64,000 nucleotides of DNA from CAWJKP01 sp963843465 (GTDB lineage Bacteria > Planctomycetota > Planctomycetia > Pirellulales > Thermoguttaceae): assembly GCA_963843465.1 (NCBI GenBank), contig CAWJKP010000001.1:186001-250000 (forward strand). Reading direction: 5' to 3'. The notes below the pieces were generated by a model. It made no database searches and was not told the DNA's origin. It saw only the letters and a program-made list of their open reading frames with translations. Each line of letters starts with the position of its first letter. Positions within the stretch are counted from its first letter, which is position 1. The translations under genes were made by a program, and so were the position numbers. This document shows, piece after piece, positions 39,907 through 48,378 of the stretch.

Positions 39907-40490
39907 GTTTGCCCAACCTGGTCGGAGTATTGGTGCTGCAGCTTTTCCCTCGCCCGCAAGATCCGCATCTTGCAGGCGCTTACGGAAAGCTCGAACAGCG
40001 CGGCCAGCTCTTCGTAGTCGTAACCTTCCGCATACTTGAGGATCAACATCGCCCGGTCTTCTTCGTCGAGCGTTTCGAGCATCGCCATCAGGTCCATCGA
40101 CAGCCCCGGCGGGCTGCCGCGGTCGCTCGATTGCCGGCGGGCATGCTGCTGGGCGACGGCCGTCTCGTGCCGCTTGCGGCGTCCGCGTCCGCGGCGCAGG
40201 GCCAGGCAGGTCCGCAGGGCGATGCCGTGGACCCAGGTGGCGTACTTCGAGCGGCCGGCGAACTCGGCCCGTTGGAGGAACAGCCGCAAGAAGACGTCCT
40301 GGGCGGCGTCGTTGGCGTCGTGCTCGTTGTCCAGCAGCCGATAGCAGATCCGCCAGACCCGCGGCCGGAAGCGGCTGACGATTTCGGCGAAGGCGGGTCC
40401 GTCGGAGGCTTCGCGGGCGGCTTCGGCGGCCAGTTCCTCGTCGGTTCGTTCGATCACGTCCAAAGAGCGATTCCTCGCGGCCAGCCCCAC
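39903..40490 (-). CDS. ECF-type RNA polymerase sigma factor
   Basis: About 195 residues. Sigma region 2 (FAEIVSRFRPRVWRICYRLL, NDAAQDVFLRLFLQR) and region 4 (LDEEDRAMLILKYAEGYDYEELAALF then SACKMRILRARE) are present, with no region 1 or 3. The linker between the two is long and basic (RGRGRRKRHE). The GTG at 40490 is the longest start. TTG or GTG starts about 10 codons later would sit better behind GAGGA, so the true N-terminus is uncertain. It is coupled to the 78-residue protein downstream. Confidence 0.9.
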   Translation of the reverse strand: MGLAARNRSLDVIERTDEELAAEAAREASDGPAFAEIVSRFRPRVWRICYRLLDNEHDANDAAQDVFLRLFLQRAEFAGRSKYATWVHGIALRTCLALRRGRGRRKRHETAVAQQHARRQSSDRGSPPGLSMDLMAMLETLDEEDRAMLILKYAEGYDYEELAALFELSVSACKMRILRAREKLQHQYSDQVGQT

Positions 40491-40577
40491 CGTCCGCCGG
40501 CTACGTCCTTGTAGACTCGCTAGTGAGTTGCCGGCCGACGCCCGGCGGTCACTGTGGAGACCTTGAGTGAATCGAAA

Positions 40578-40650
40578 AAGACGCGGCGACGCGACGACAC
40601 GGGGACGCGGTGATATCCCCGCGTCTCCCCATCTCCGCGTCCCCCCGTCC
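40578..40650. repeat. GACGCGGGGA-type degenerate repeat
   Basis: Purine-rich GACGACACGGGGACGCGG followed by the complementary CCCGCGTCTCCCCATCTCCG, in the spacer between the cytochrome gene and the sigma-factor gene. Confidence 0.6.
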
Positions 40651-40670
40651 CCCGGCTGACCACCGCCGAC

Positions 40671-42800
40671 TCAGTCTTTGTGGACAATGCGGGGCCAGTA
40701 GGTCTTGAAATCGAAGTCGGGGCTGTTGTCGCCGTCGTGGCAGGTGAAGCACTGCCGCTTCTCCGCCTCTTCCTTGGTGACGGTCACGGCGTCTTCGAGC
40801 TGCTTCTGCAGCACGACGTCCTTGCCTTTCTCGGCGAGGCAGTGTTTTTCGCCGGGGCCATGGCACGATTCGCAGCCGACGTTGATCAACTGCGGCGTCT
40901 CCTTCTCGCTCTGGAAGCCCGACTCATAAGGGAAGAACTGCGTCGTGTTCCAACCGACGGTGTGGCAACTGATGCACTCGGGATCAAAAGTCCGCGGGGG
41001 ATTGGTCTTCGACTTGAGCGTCTCCCAAGCCTGGGCGTGCGGGGTCTTCAGCCACATCTTGTACGAGCCCTCGTGGCACTCCTTGCACTTCTGCGAGCCG
41101 ACGAACTTCCCCAGGAGCTCCGCCCGGGGGTGCGTGGGCCTGGTCTTCTGCGGAGCCCCTTGCATCAGGTTCTGAAGCTTCGCCTGGTAATTGCGCATCA
41201 CCAGGGTGATCTCCGGCGCGGTGTCGAAGCGCGAGTCCAGCGGCACGCGCTGGTAGCGGACCGGGTTCTGGGGATCGTTATAGAACCCCAGCACGATCAC
41301 GTTCATGCCCTTTTCGCCCGTCGTAACCAGCAGGGTCTTCGTCCCCGGCACGTACTGCTTGTCGTTGGGCGGCTCAGGCGGGCCTTCCGCGGCGACCACC
41401 ACGTCGAAGTCGCGGAACTGCCGGGCCAGCGCTTTCGAGTCCTGCTGCGACGCGTGGGAGAGGAGCACCAACAGATCGCAACGCTGCGCCTTGAGGTCCG
41501 CCAGCACCGCCGGCAGCGCGGCCACGGGGTCGCTTACCTGCAGACCGCTGTTGTTGATCTGCGACTGCCAGCCCTTGCCCAACACGGCCGTGATGCCGAT
41601 CTTCCTGCCGCCGGCCAGTACGATCCGTTTGCTGGGCAGCTCGGCGATCTTCCCCGGTTCGTCCAGCACGCCGACGTTGGCCGAGACGAAGCGGCCTTGC
41701 CCGGCGGCAGCGAAATCCAGGGCGGCGACCAGCACGTCGCCGGCGGGCAACTGCAACTCGCCCACGCCCAGGCCCACCGCGTCGTATCCCATCTTGGCCA
41801 GCGCCTCGGCGGTCGCCTGGAACTTGAAGACGGCCTGCTGATCGTGGCCTTTGATCTGGCCGCCCACGTCGACCGCCACCAGCGGCCAGGGCAATCTGCT
41901 CCCCTTGGGCCAGCCGTCGCTGCGCAACTGCTGACAGAGCGAGTACCGCCGGCTCAGCCCGCCCTTCATGCGATCCAATCCGGCGCAGCCGCAGGGCTCG
42001 AGATACCCCTCCTGCCGGCCGCTGATCAGCAGGGCAAATTGCGGCGGGGTCCACCCCTGAAAGATATCGCCGTTCTCCTTGATCGGGTCAAACTTGACGC
42101 CGCTGTGCTTGCCCTTGCCCCAGGGCTTCGTCAGATCGGGAAGCGACGCCGGCGCGACGCCGGCTGACGGGTCGGTCGAGGGAGAGTGGGCGGACCCGGC
42201 GACGGTACTCCCGGTTAGTCCGGGACCGATGACCGGCCCGTTGCCAATCGGCCCATTGGCCTTGGCCACCGTCGCGGCTGACGGACTGGCCGCCGGCGCG
42301 GTCGTGGACGGCGCACCTGGGACGACCCGCGTGGGAAAAGCGGGAACTTCATTGGTTCGCAGCGGATTGGGACGCAATCCGGGGTTGCCGCCCTGGGACT
42401 CCGCGGACGGGCCGGTTGCCGGGGTACGCCTCGGGTCCGCCGAGTGAAATCCGGTTGGCTCGATCCGGTCGGGCACCGCAAGCGGCGGTTCGACGGGAAT
42501 GACGAGTTCCGCCGAGGTGGACGGCCGGACATGCTGCGGCGTCGATTCCTCCATATTGGGGGGTTCTGGACGCGGCAGCGGAGGAAGGATCATGCGATCC
42601 GACGAGTTGCTGGCGAGCCGCCGCTTCGATGCGTCGCTGGGTGACGCTGCGACGCCCGAGTCGGTCGCCTGGGCGTGCTTTGACGCCGCTTCCGTTTTAG
42701 GGGAGGAAGAGTCGGAGCGGAAACAACCGCCTGCCATCGCTAGCATGGTGACCGGCAGCATAAGGCCCAGGACGAGCGATGGCAGCATGTTTCTTGGCAT
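40671..42800 (-). CDS. Lipoprotein with UshA-like metallophosphatase domain and C-terminal tetraheme cytochrome c domain
   Basis: 709 residues. A lipobox (VTMLAMAGGC) predicts a membrane-anchored periplasmic lipoprotein. A long Pro/Ser-rich linker follows, then an UshA/5'-nucleotidase-like domain beginning with EPCGCAGLDRMKGGLSRR near residue 278 and including YDAVGLGVGEL and DLLVLLSHAS. The C-terminal part carries four CxxCH haem sites (CKECH, CISCH, CESCH, CFTCH) between about residues 570 and 686, as in cytochrome c-554-like proteins. Its start overlaps the DUF1573 gene stop (TGATG). The domain pair suggests an electron-transfer or sulfur/nucleotide role; the substrate is unknown. Confidence 0.85.
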   Translation of the reverse strand: MPRNMLPSLVLGLMLPVTMLAMAGGCFRSDSSSPKTEAASKHAQATDSGVAASPSDASKRRLASNSSDRMILPPLPRPEPPNMEESTPQHVRPSTSAELVIPVEPPLAVPDRIEPTGFHSADPRRTPATGPSAESQGGNPGLRPNPLRTNEVPAFPTRVVPGAPSTTAPAASPSAATVAKANGPIGNGPVIGPGLTGSTVAGSAHSPSTDPSAGVAPASLPDLTKPWGKGKHSGVKFDPIKENGDIFQGWTPPQFALLISGRQEGYLEPCGCAGLDRMKGGLSRRYSLCQQLRSDGWPKGSRLPWPLVAVDVGGQIKGHDQQAVFKFQATAEALAKMGYDAVGLGVGELQLPAGDVLVAALDFAAAGQGRFVSANVGVLDEPGKIAELPSKRIVLAGGRKIGITAVLGKGWQSQINNSGLQVSDPVAALPAVLADLKAQRCDLLVLLSHASQQDSKALARQFRDFDVVVAAEGPPEPPNDKQYVPGTKTLLVTTGEKGMNVIVLGFYNDPQNPVRYQRVPLDSRFDTAPEITLVMRNYQAKLQNLMQGAPQKTRPTHPRAELLGKFVGSQKCKECHEGSYKMWLKTPHAQAWETLKSKTNPPRTFDPECISCHTVGWNTTQFFPYESGFQSEKETPQLINVGCESCHGPGEKHCLAEKGKDVVLQKQLEDAVTVTKEEAEKRQCFTCHDGDNSPDFDFKTYWPRIVHKD

Positions 42801-43975
42801 CAACCTTCCACCGCGAAGCGAACAAGGATCCGCAGCATGGGGACGTTAGGGTGACTGGTCTTGATCTTGATCTGGCCGAGCTTGCCCGTGTCCGACCCGA
42901 GGTGGTTCGCAGGTGGGCTCCCGGCGGGGATCACGATCGTCAAGGTGGTTCGGGACATGGCCCCGTTGTTAACGGGGGTAGTTTGGCCAACCTCCACTTT
43001 GAGCACATCCGCTGAATCCGGGTCAATCTCGACCGGCCCGTACACGATCTCCGCGTGGTGCGGGCCGACAGCGAAGAGCGACAGGGTGTACCGTCCCCCC
43101 GTGCGGCCGCTGACCGTACCCAGGTCCAGCAAGCCATTCTCCTCTACCCACCCTCTTCCGACAATAGCGATCTCGCCGCTGACCCTGCCCGAGACTGGCA
43201 ATTCCAGGGTCGGATGGCTGGAATAACTGGTCGACAGGAGAATTTTCTCCCGCACGGGGCCCACGGGCAACCCCGGTTTGATCGTAACCTCGACCTCGTA
43301 GCCCGCCTTCGCATCCTGATCCTCTTTCAACTGCTCGGGGGACAGGGGACGAGAGTGAAAATCGAACAGCCCCGCAACCTTGGGCTTATCCACCTTGATA
43401 TCGGTAATTTGAAAGGGCTCGGCGAGATAGCCATAGAGGCGAACCTTGCCCTTGGCCTCCTCGCCGGCGGTAATGCGTGTGAATACCAGTTCTACAGGGT
43501 CAAGGCGAACCGAGGTCGTCAGTCGCCCGTTGATCGTCAGCGTGATTTGTGGCCGGGCCGGATCGTTGGTGAGGACGTTGGCGGTCTGTTGAAACTCGCC
43601 CAAATTGCCTTTTCCCGACCATTGGACTGCCACCTTGGCTGAACTGCCGGGGGGGATCGGCTGCTCGTTGACCTCGCTGATCGTACATTTGCAACTGGTG
43701 CTGCCCTTGGTCAGGATCAGCGGGGCGCTGCCCACGCTCCTCAGGACGAACTCGTGCCGATCCGTACCGTGGCTGTCCATCACGCCAAAATTGAACTCGG
43801 CCGAATCGAACTCGACCTTGGGCTGGGGAGCAGTCTTGGATCGTGGCGCGATCTGCCCACGGGAGCGTAGCAAGGACGGGTCCCAAGGGACAGACCGCTG
43901 GCGGACCACGGCCATGCCAATCCCTCCTGCAATACCCACAATCGCCGCCAACCCGACAATCAGCCAAATCTTCAT
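42800..43975 (-). CDS. DUF1573-domain protein, membrane anchored
   Basis: 391 residues. An N-terminal anchor (IVGLAAIVGIAGGIGMAV) is followed by a DUF1573 domain at about 50-150 (FNFGVMDSHGTDRHEFVL, the conserved Cys pair in STSCKCTISE) and two further Ig-like ASH/MSP-type domains. DUF1573 proteins are exported and their function is not established. The stop overlaps the start of the metallophosphatase-cytochrome gene by one base (TGATG), so the two are translationally coupled and probably work together at the membrane. Confidence 0.87.
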   Translation of the reverse strand: MKIWLIVGLAAIVGIAGGIGMAVVRQRSVPWDPSLLRSRGQIAPRSKTAPQPKVEFDSAEFNFGVMDSHGTDRHEFVLRSVGSAPLILTKGSTSCKCTISEVNEQPIPPGSSAKVAVQWSGKGNLGEFQQTANVLTNDPARPQITLTINGRLTTSVRLDPVELVFTRITAGEEAKGKVRLYGYLAEPFQITDIKVDKPKVAGLFDFHSRPLSPEQLKEDQDAKAGYEVEVTIKPGLPVGPVREKILLSTSYSSHPTLELPVSGRVSGEIAIVGRGWVEENGLLDLGTVSGRTGGRYTLSLFAVGPHHAEIVYGPVEIDPDSADVLKVEVGQTTPVNNGAMSRTTLTIVIPAGSPPANHLGSDTGKLGQIKIKTSHPNVPMLRILVRFAVEG

Positions 43976-44001
43976 GCGACATCAATGCTGAAAAAGTGTT
44001 C

Positions 44002-44067
44002 GTAGGTTCTACTTCAGCATAACACAACATCTTATAGGGCAAGGTGTTATGCTAAAGCATAACCTAC
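44002..44067. repeat. Palindromic GTTATGCTnAAGCATAACCTAC element, 66 bp
   Basis: Inverted ends 44002-44023 and 44046-44067. Located just upstream of the DUF1573 gene and downstream of the O-antigen-ligase-like gene. Confidence 0.88.
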
Positions 44068-44115
44068 GCGCTGCCGAACAGTTCAACCAAATATAGCCCC
44101 GGACCTGCCGGCGGA

Positions 44116-46566
44116 CTAGTTACGCAGCAGTCGCTGGCGGAGTTCGTCGGGGAGCTTCTTGTCGGGGTGGGGCGTGAGGCGATCCAGCTCCATCGCGCGG
44201 TCCCGCTGCCATCGAAAGGTCTCGTGGTCGCCGGCCTTCTGACAGGCCAGGGCTAGTTTGGCCCGGCAGATCGCACTGCTGGGATACAGTTGCACCGCTC
44301 GCCAATAGGACCGGATCGCCATCTCCAACCGTGCTCGCCGGGGCTGCTTCTCGTAGGCCGCCAGCTCGTCGTCGCCAAAACGCATCCACATCGGCGACGA
44401 CCTGGGATCCAATTGGGCCGCCGCCTGGCGACACTTCTCGTACCGGTCATACGCCGCATCCGATGGCTCCTCTTGCCAGCGCAGCATCGCCATCGCAGCC
44501 AAATCCTTCCAGGGTTGGGCCGCAAGCGGATCGGCCGCCGCCGCCGCCAGCAGGTGGGCCTCCCTCGCTAGCGGCGTGATGTCCGCCTTGCGGATCTCGA
44601 CTTGGCTCTCCAGAACGGGGGCGTAAGCCGTCTGGTAGCAGGCCGCACCGAGCAGGGAAGCCAAAACCAGGAGCGCCAAGCCAACCGGCTTTGGCACCAG
44701 CCGCTCCGCGGGTCCGGCGACGTTCAACCCCACAGCCAGCAGCAGCCAGAGGGTCCCGGCGACGCCCGCCGCGGCGATGCCCCCGGCGCCCAAGAGGTTG
44801 ACCAGCAGGACCGACACGCCGATGGCCGGCAGCAGGGGCGACAGCGGCCCGGCAACCACCCAGCGGTCCAACAGGGCCATCGTCGCGGCCGCCAGCGGCA
44901 AGCCCAGCCAGACCCACATCGGCAAGCCCAGCCCCACGACCACATAGCTCGGCCCGGCCCCATTCATCAGGCCCAGCGGTACAGCCAAGAGGAAACCGCA
45001 GCAGGCCCCCAGGTAAACCGAGCGGGGATGATCGTCTTGAGTAGCAGGCACACGCCGTGTGCCGTCCGCTTGAGTAGCAGGCACACGCCGTGTGCCGTCC
45101 GCTTGAGTAGCAGGCACACGCCGTGTGCCGTCCGCTTGAGTAGCAGGCACACGCCGTGTGCCGTCCGCCACGGCACACGGAGTGTGCCTGCTACCTTGAG
45201 CCGAGCGAATGACCGTCCAGCCGAAAGCGGCCAACATGGCCAAGAGCACCGCCAGGGCGGGCGTTCCCGCGGTTGCCCAGACTTCGATCAGGAAATTGTG
45301 CGGATCGGCGACTTCTTCGCTCGCCGTGGGAAGCATGTAGGCCGTGTAGGCGTTCTGGAATTGCCCCGGCCCGACGCCTACCCAGGGGTGATCGGCGATC
45401 ATCGCCAGCGACGACTGCCAGTATTGCAGGCGATAGCCCAGCGATTTCGAGGCCAGGGCCAGCATCCGCGATGCCCCGCCGCCGGCCGCGGCGACCACCA
45501 GCGCCAGCAACAGCGCGCCGCCCACCGCAGCGGGCAGCCTCCAGCCGATCCGCCGGATCGCTCCAAGCGGCCACACTAGCCCGCAGCGCAAGCGAGGGAC
45601 GCGGCCTATTCCCTCGCTTGCGCTTCGGGCTAGTGTCGTTCCTCGCCGCGTGCCGTATAACAGCACCAGCCCCACGCCCGCAGCAATCAAGCTGCTGCGG
45701 CTCTTGGTCAACACCAGGCAGGCGGCAACCGGCACGGAAAGCACCAGCGTAACGTAGCACCCGCGGTTGGAAACGAGACGATCCACACCAGCCCGAAGCA
45801 CAAGCGAGGGACCGGGCTGCGGCCCTCGCTCGCGCGTCGGGCTAGTGTCGTTTCCGGCCGCCTGCAATAGCGGAGGTGTGAGGAAACTCTGGCGCCAGGC
45901 AATTCCCAACGTCACGATCAGCCACGGGGCCAGGAAGGCCGCCAGGGAATTGGTCAGGGGGAAGGTCGCCAGCGGCTCCAGGCTGGCCAGTCGCTGCTCG
46001 AAGAGCCATCGCTCGCGGCTGCCCGGCGGGTACCAGAGTCCGGCCGCCCGCAGGGCCTGGTCGGGGTTGATGCGGTACTGCGCCCGGGTCGCCGGCATCT
46101 CGAAGCGATATTGATAAAGCCCATAGCCGGCAAGCGCCACGGCCAGGGCCACCATCACGGCCAGCACGGCCCGGGTTTCCTTGGGACCGGCCATCAACTG
46201 GCGGGCCATGAAAAAGGCCAGGCCGAAACCGACCCACTCCCAGAGCATATTGATCGCCGGCCGCGGACTGCCGTGAAAGACGGCCCAAAGACCGGCGAGC
46301 CCATACAGCCCGACCAGCAGCACGACGGCCGCATCCGTCCAGCCGAACCGCAGCGCCCAGGACCGCCTGACAATCGCTCCCAGGAGCCAGACCACGGCCA
46401 ACGCGATCCAGAGCATGACCACCGGCAGACCGTCGCCCAGCGCGGCCGACTCGCTGGCACCGAGCGGACTGGCCACCCAGAGGGCCGCCATCGTGCCCAG
46501 CAGCCACGGCCGCCAACGATCGCGGGCCAGATGATCCCTACTGACTTCTCGTTTAGCGCGTCCCAT
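44116..46566 (-). CDS. O-antigen-ligase-like polytopic membrane protein with three in-frame repeat inserts
   Basis: 816 residues. Ten or more hydrophobic helices. The Wzy/WaaL-type signature HPWVGVGPGQFQNAY lies near residue 396, followed by PHNFLIEVWATAG. The C-terminal 150 residues are soluble and TPR-like (YWRAVQLYPSSAICRAKLAL). The role is ligation or polymerisation of a surface polysaccharide. Three stretches do not belong to the family: residues about 238-262 (NDTSPTRERGPQPGPSLVLR), about 308-332 (TTLARSASEGIGRVPRLRCG) and about 457-510 (four tandem ADGTRRVPATQ units). Each is encoded by palindromic repeats and keeps the frame. The start overlaps the end of the WecA-like gene by 14 bp. 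Confidence 0.85.
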   Translation of the reverse strand: MGRAKREVSRDHLARDRWRPWLLGTMAALWVASPLGASESAALGDGLPVVMLWIALAVVWLLGAIVRRSWALRFGWTDAAVVLLVGLYGLAGLWAVFHGSPRPAINMLWEWVGFGLAFFMARQLMAGPKETRAVLAVMVALAVALAGYGLYQYRFEMPATRAQYRINPDQALRAAGLWYPPGSRERWLFEQRLASLEPLATFPLTNSLAAFLAPWLIVTLGIAWRQSFLTPPLLQAAGNDTSPTRERGPQPGPSLVLRAGVDRLVSNRGCYVTLVLSVPVAACLVLTKSRSSLIAAGVGLVLLYGTRRGTTLARSASEGIGRVPRLRCGLVWPLGAIRRIGWRLPAAVGGALLLALVVAAAGGGASRMLALASKSLGYRLQYWQSSLAMIADHPWVGVGPGQFQNAYTAYMLPTASEEVADPHNFLIEVWATAGTPALAVLLAMLAAFGWTVIRSAQGSRHTPCAVADGTRRVPATQADGTRRVPATQADGTRRVPATQADGTRRVPATQDDHPRSVYLGACCGFLLAVPLGLMNGAGPSYVVVGLGLPMWVWLGLPLAAATMALLDRWVVAGPLSPLLPAIGVSVLLVNLLGAGGIAAAGVAGTLWLLLAVGLNVAGPAERLVPKPVGLALLVLASLLGAACYQTAYAPVLESQVEIRKADITPLAREAHLLAAAAADPLAAQPWKDLAAMAMLRWQEEPSDAAYDRYEKCRQAAAQLDPRSSPMWMRFGDDELAAYEKQPRRARLEMAIRSYWRAVQLYPSSAICRAKLALACQKAGDHETFRWQRDRAMELDRLTPHPDKKLPDELRQRLLRN
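45041..45195. repeat. Four 33-bp tandem copies of a GGCACACGCCGTGTGCC palindrome plus inverted copy
   Basis: Copies begin at 45041, 45074, 45107 and 45140; each reads GTAGCAGGCACACGCCGTGT then GCCGTCCGCTTGA. A last inverted piece (CACGGCACACGGAGTGTGCC) closes the array. It is in frame inside the O-antigen-ligase-like gene. Confidence 0.9.
45573..45636. repeat. Inverted repeat CTAGCCCGnAGCGCAAGCGAGGGA (27-bp arms)
   Basis: Arms 45573-45599 and 45610-45636 with one mismatch, in frame inside the O-antigen-ligase-like gene (encodes LARSASEG...PRLRCGL). Confidence 0.88.
45787..45848. repeat. Second copy of the CTAGCCCG...GCAAGCGAGGG inverted repeat
   Basis: Left arm 45787-45810 and right arm 45823-45848, diverged from the copy at 45573. 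It is translated in the opposite phase as SPTRERG...PSLVLRAG in the same gene. Confidence 0.82.
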
Positions 46567-47716
46567 CCATGTCCCCCTGGTTCTTTTCCGAGCGACGGCG
46601 GCGGCCGGCCGTTTCGAGGATCGCCACCAGGACCAACGTGCAGGCGACCAGGGCCAGGATCACGACGGCCCCCAGGGCGTCGACCTCGTGCAACAGCAGG
46701 GCCCCCAGGCCGCAGGTGGCCGTGGCCAGGTAGATCGTCAACACGGCCTGGCCCTTGGTCATGCCCAGCTCGACCAGGCGGTGGGAAAAATGGCTCCTGT
46801 CGCCCACAAACGGGCTGCGGCCCGAGCGGAGCCGAATGACAACCACCGTCAACGTGTCGTACAGCGGCACGGCCAGCACGCACAGGGGAGCCAGGATCGC
46901 GTGCTTGGGAAGATTGGCCCAGGCGAACGTGCCCGTGAGCGTCATCATGGCCAGCAGATAGCCGATCAGGTAGCTGCCGGCGTCGCCCATGAAGAGCCGG
47001 GCCGGCGGGCGGTTGTGCCCGAGGAACCCCAAGAGCGAGCCGACGATCACCAACAACAAACCGCCCGTGAAAAGCTGCGGCTGGTTGGTGGCCGGGTTGC
47101 GGACCGTCAGCATGACCACGGCCAGGATCGCCGCGGCGATCGCCGCCACGCCCGCCGACAGCCCGTCCATGTTGTCCAGCATGTTGAAGGAGTTGATCAA
47201 GCCCACGATCCAGACCACGCTCAGGGCCCCGGTGAGCCAAGGGGCATCGATAAACAGGCTCATCCGCCAGCCCAGCGCGACCAATGTCAGGGCCACCGCG
47301 GTCTCCACTCCCAGGCGGAGCTTCCAGCTCAGGCCGAAGCGGTCGTCCAAGAGGCCCAGCACGGTGAGCACCGTCCCGCCCGCCAGGATCGTCCAGAGCT
47401 TCACCGATTGCTGGATAAGTCCGCCCAGGTGCAGGGCCACCAGTCCCCCCAGGCTGCCGTCGGGCGGGCCGGCATGTTTGACGCCGAACCGGGCTCCGTA
47501 CAGGAGCCAGACGGCCACTTGCCCCACGGCCAGCGGTCCGACGATCCCCAGCCAGATCGCCAACCCGCCGCCGGTGGGCATATTCGTGCTGTGGACCTTG
47601 CGGTCGCCCGGCTTGTCGACCAGCCCCCACCGCGGCCCCAAGCGGCGAACCACCCATGCCGCGATCCAGGCGACCGCCATGCTGGGGATCAGCGAGCCTG
47701 CGACCAGCCAGATCAC
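46553..47716 (-). CDS. WecA/TagO-like undecaprenyl-phosphate sugar-1-phosphate transferase
   Basis: 387 residues from GTG 47716. Polytopic MraY/WecA-family enzyme that starts lipid-linked polysaccharide synthesis. Family motifs: DKPGDRKVHSTNMPTGGG, catalytic LGLLDDRFGLSWK, FNMLDNMDGL, the LFMGDAGS loop and a basic HFSHRLVELG segment. About ten helices. It sits upstream of the O-antigen-ligase-like gene with a 14-bp overlap, so both serve the same surface polymer. Which sugar it transfers is not decided by the sequence. Confidence 0.9.
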   Translation of the reverse strand: MIWLVAGSLIPSMAVAWIAAWVVRRLGPRWGLVDKPGDRKVHSTNMPTGGGLAIWLGIVGPLAVGQVAVWLLYGARFGVKHAGPPDGSLGGLVALHLGGLIQQSVKLWTILAGGTVLTVLGLLDDRFGLSWKLRLGVETAVALTLVALGWRMSLFIDAPWLTGALSVVWIVGLINSFNMLDNMDGLSAGVAAIAAAILAVVMLTVRNPATNQPQLFTGGLLLVIVGSLLGFLGHNRPPARLFMGDAGSYLIGYLLAMMTLTGTFAWANLPKHAILAPLCVLAVPLYDTLTVVVIRLRSGRSPFVGDRSHFSHRLVELGMTKGQAVLTIYLATATCGLGALLLHEVDALGAVVILALVACTLVLVAILETAGRRRRSEKNQGDMDGTR

Positions 47717-47740
47717 GATGGCGATCCTTCCCGAAAAAAG

Positions 47741-47828
47741 GGGTCACGAAAAAAGGGGTCAGAACTATTTTCTCGAAGTGTTTGGAGGAGCATCAATCGT
47801 CTACTGTAAATAGTTCTGACCCCTCTTT
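47741..47828. repeat. Inverted repeat AAAAGGGGTCAGAACTATT family
   Basis: GGGGTCAC at 47741, then AAAAGGGGTCAGAACTATT (47751-47769) paired with its complement at 47809-47828. The right part is translated as the tail of the DUF4416 protein and leads to its stop at 47793. Confidence 0.85.
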
Positions 47829-48374
47829 TCTCTTGGGCAAATCCCGCAATTTGCGGTGGAGCGACTCGCGGACTTGGGAAAAAAAGGCCTGGTAATCGCC
47901 GCGGCGGTAGTCGGCGAACGTTCCCTGGTGATGCTGCCAGCCGCCGTGCCGGAAATAAAGGGTCACTTCGGCGTAAATCCCCTGGGCCAGGTAGATGCGA
48001 TGGGCGAAATCCTTGGTCGAGGCCAGCACCAGTTTGCCCAGGGTCAGGTAGCCCGGGTCGAGGTTCAGGGGACGCGGCTCGGCATGTCCGGCGCAATCCG
48101 CGTACTGCTTCTCCCAGCCGTTGGTCGTAAGCTTCGTCTCGGCCAGCGCTGCCGGATCGCCCAGCCGGGCGAAGGCAAAAAAGACCTTCCGCAAGTCGCT
48201 GCCCATCGTGGCGTCATAATAGGGCGTCTCTTGAAACGCGAAGGCCTGACTTTCCGCTTCGATTGGCCCCCAAGCCTCGCACGCCCTCCGCCGGGCCCAG
48301 TCCAGCGCCTCCGGGTACCGGCTAAACGCCGCCAACAGCGGCAACACAGGCGTGGGGGCAGTCGGTTGTCCCAT
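47793..48374 (-). CDS. DUF4416 family protein
   Basis: 193 residues from ATG 48374 (MGQPTAPTPVLPLLAAF). The family pattern is clear: EAWGPIEAESQAFAFQETPY, then YYDATMGSDLRKVF, LAETKLTTN and the C-terminal LNLDPGYLTLGKLVLASTKD followed by AHRIYL and IYAEVTLYFR. The function of DUF4416 is not established. The last ten residues (EGSELFTVDD) are encoded by a dispersed repeat. The gene starts 5 bp beyond the stop of deoC on the same strand, so the two are likely cotranscribed. Confidence 0.87.
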   Translation of the reverse strand: MGQPTAPTPVLPLLAAFSRYPEALDWARRRACEAWGPIEAESQAFAFQETPYYDATMGSDLRKVFFAFARLGDPAALAETKLTTNGWEKQYADCAGHAEPRPLNLDPGYLTLGKLVLASTKDFAHRIYLAQGIYAEVTLYFRHGGWQHHQGTFADYRRGDYQAFFSQVRESLHRKLRDLPKRKEGSELFTVDD

Positions 48375-48378
48375 AGCA

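Noticed and set aside
45041..45195. CRISPR array
   Set aside because: The 33-bp units are contiguous with no unique spacers between them, are translated in frame, and no cas gene is near.
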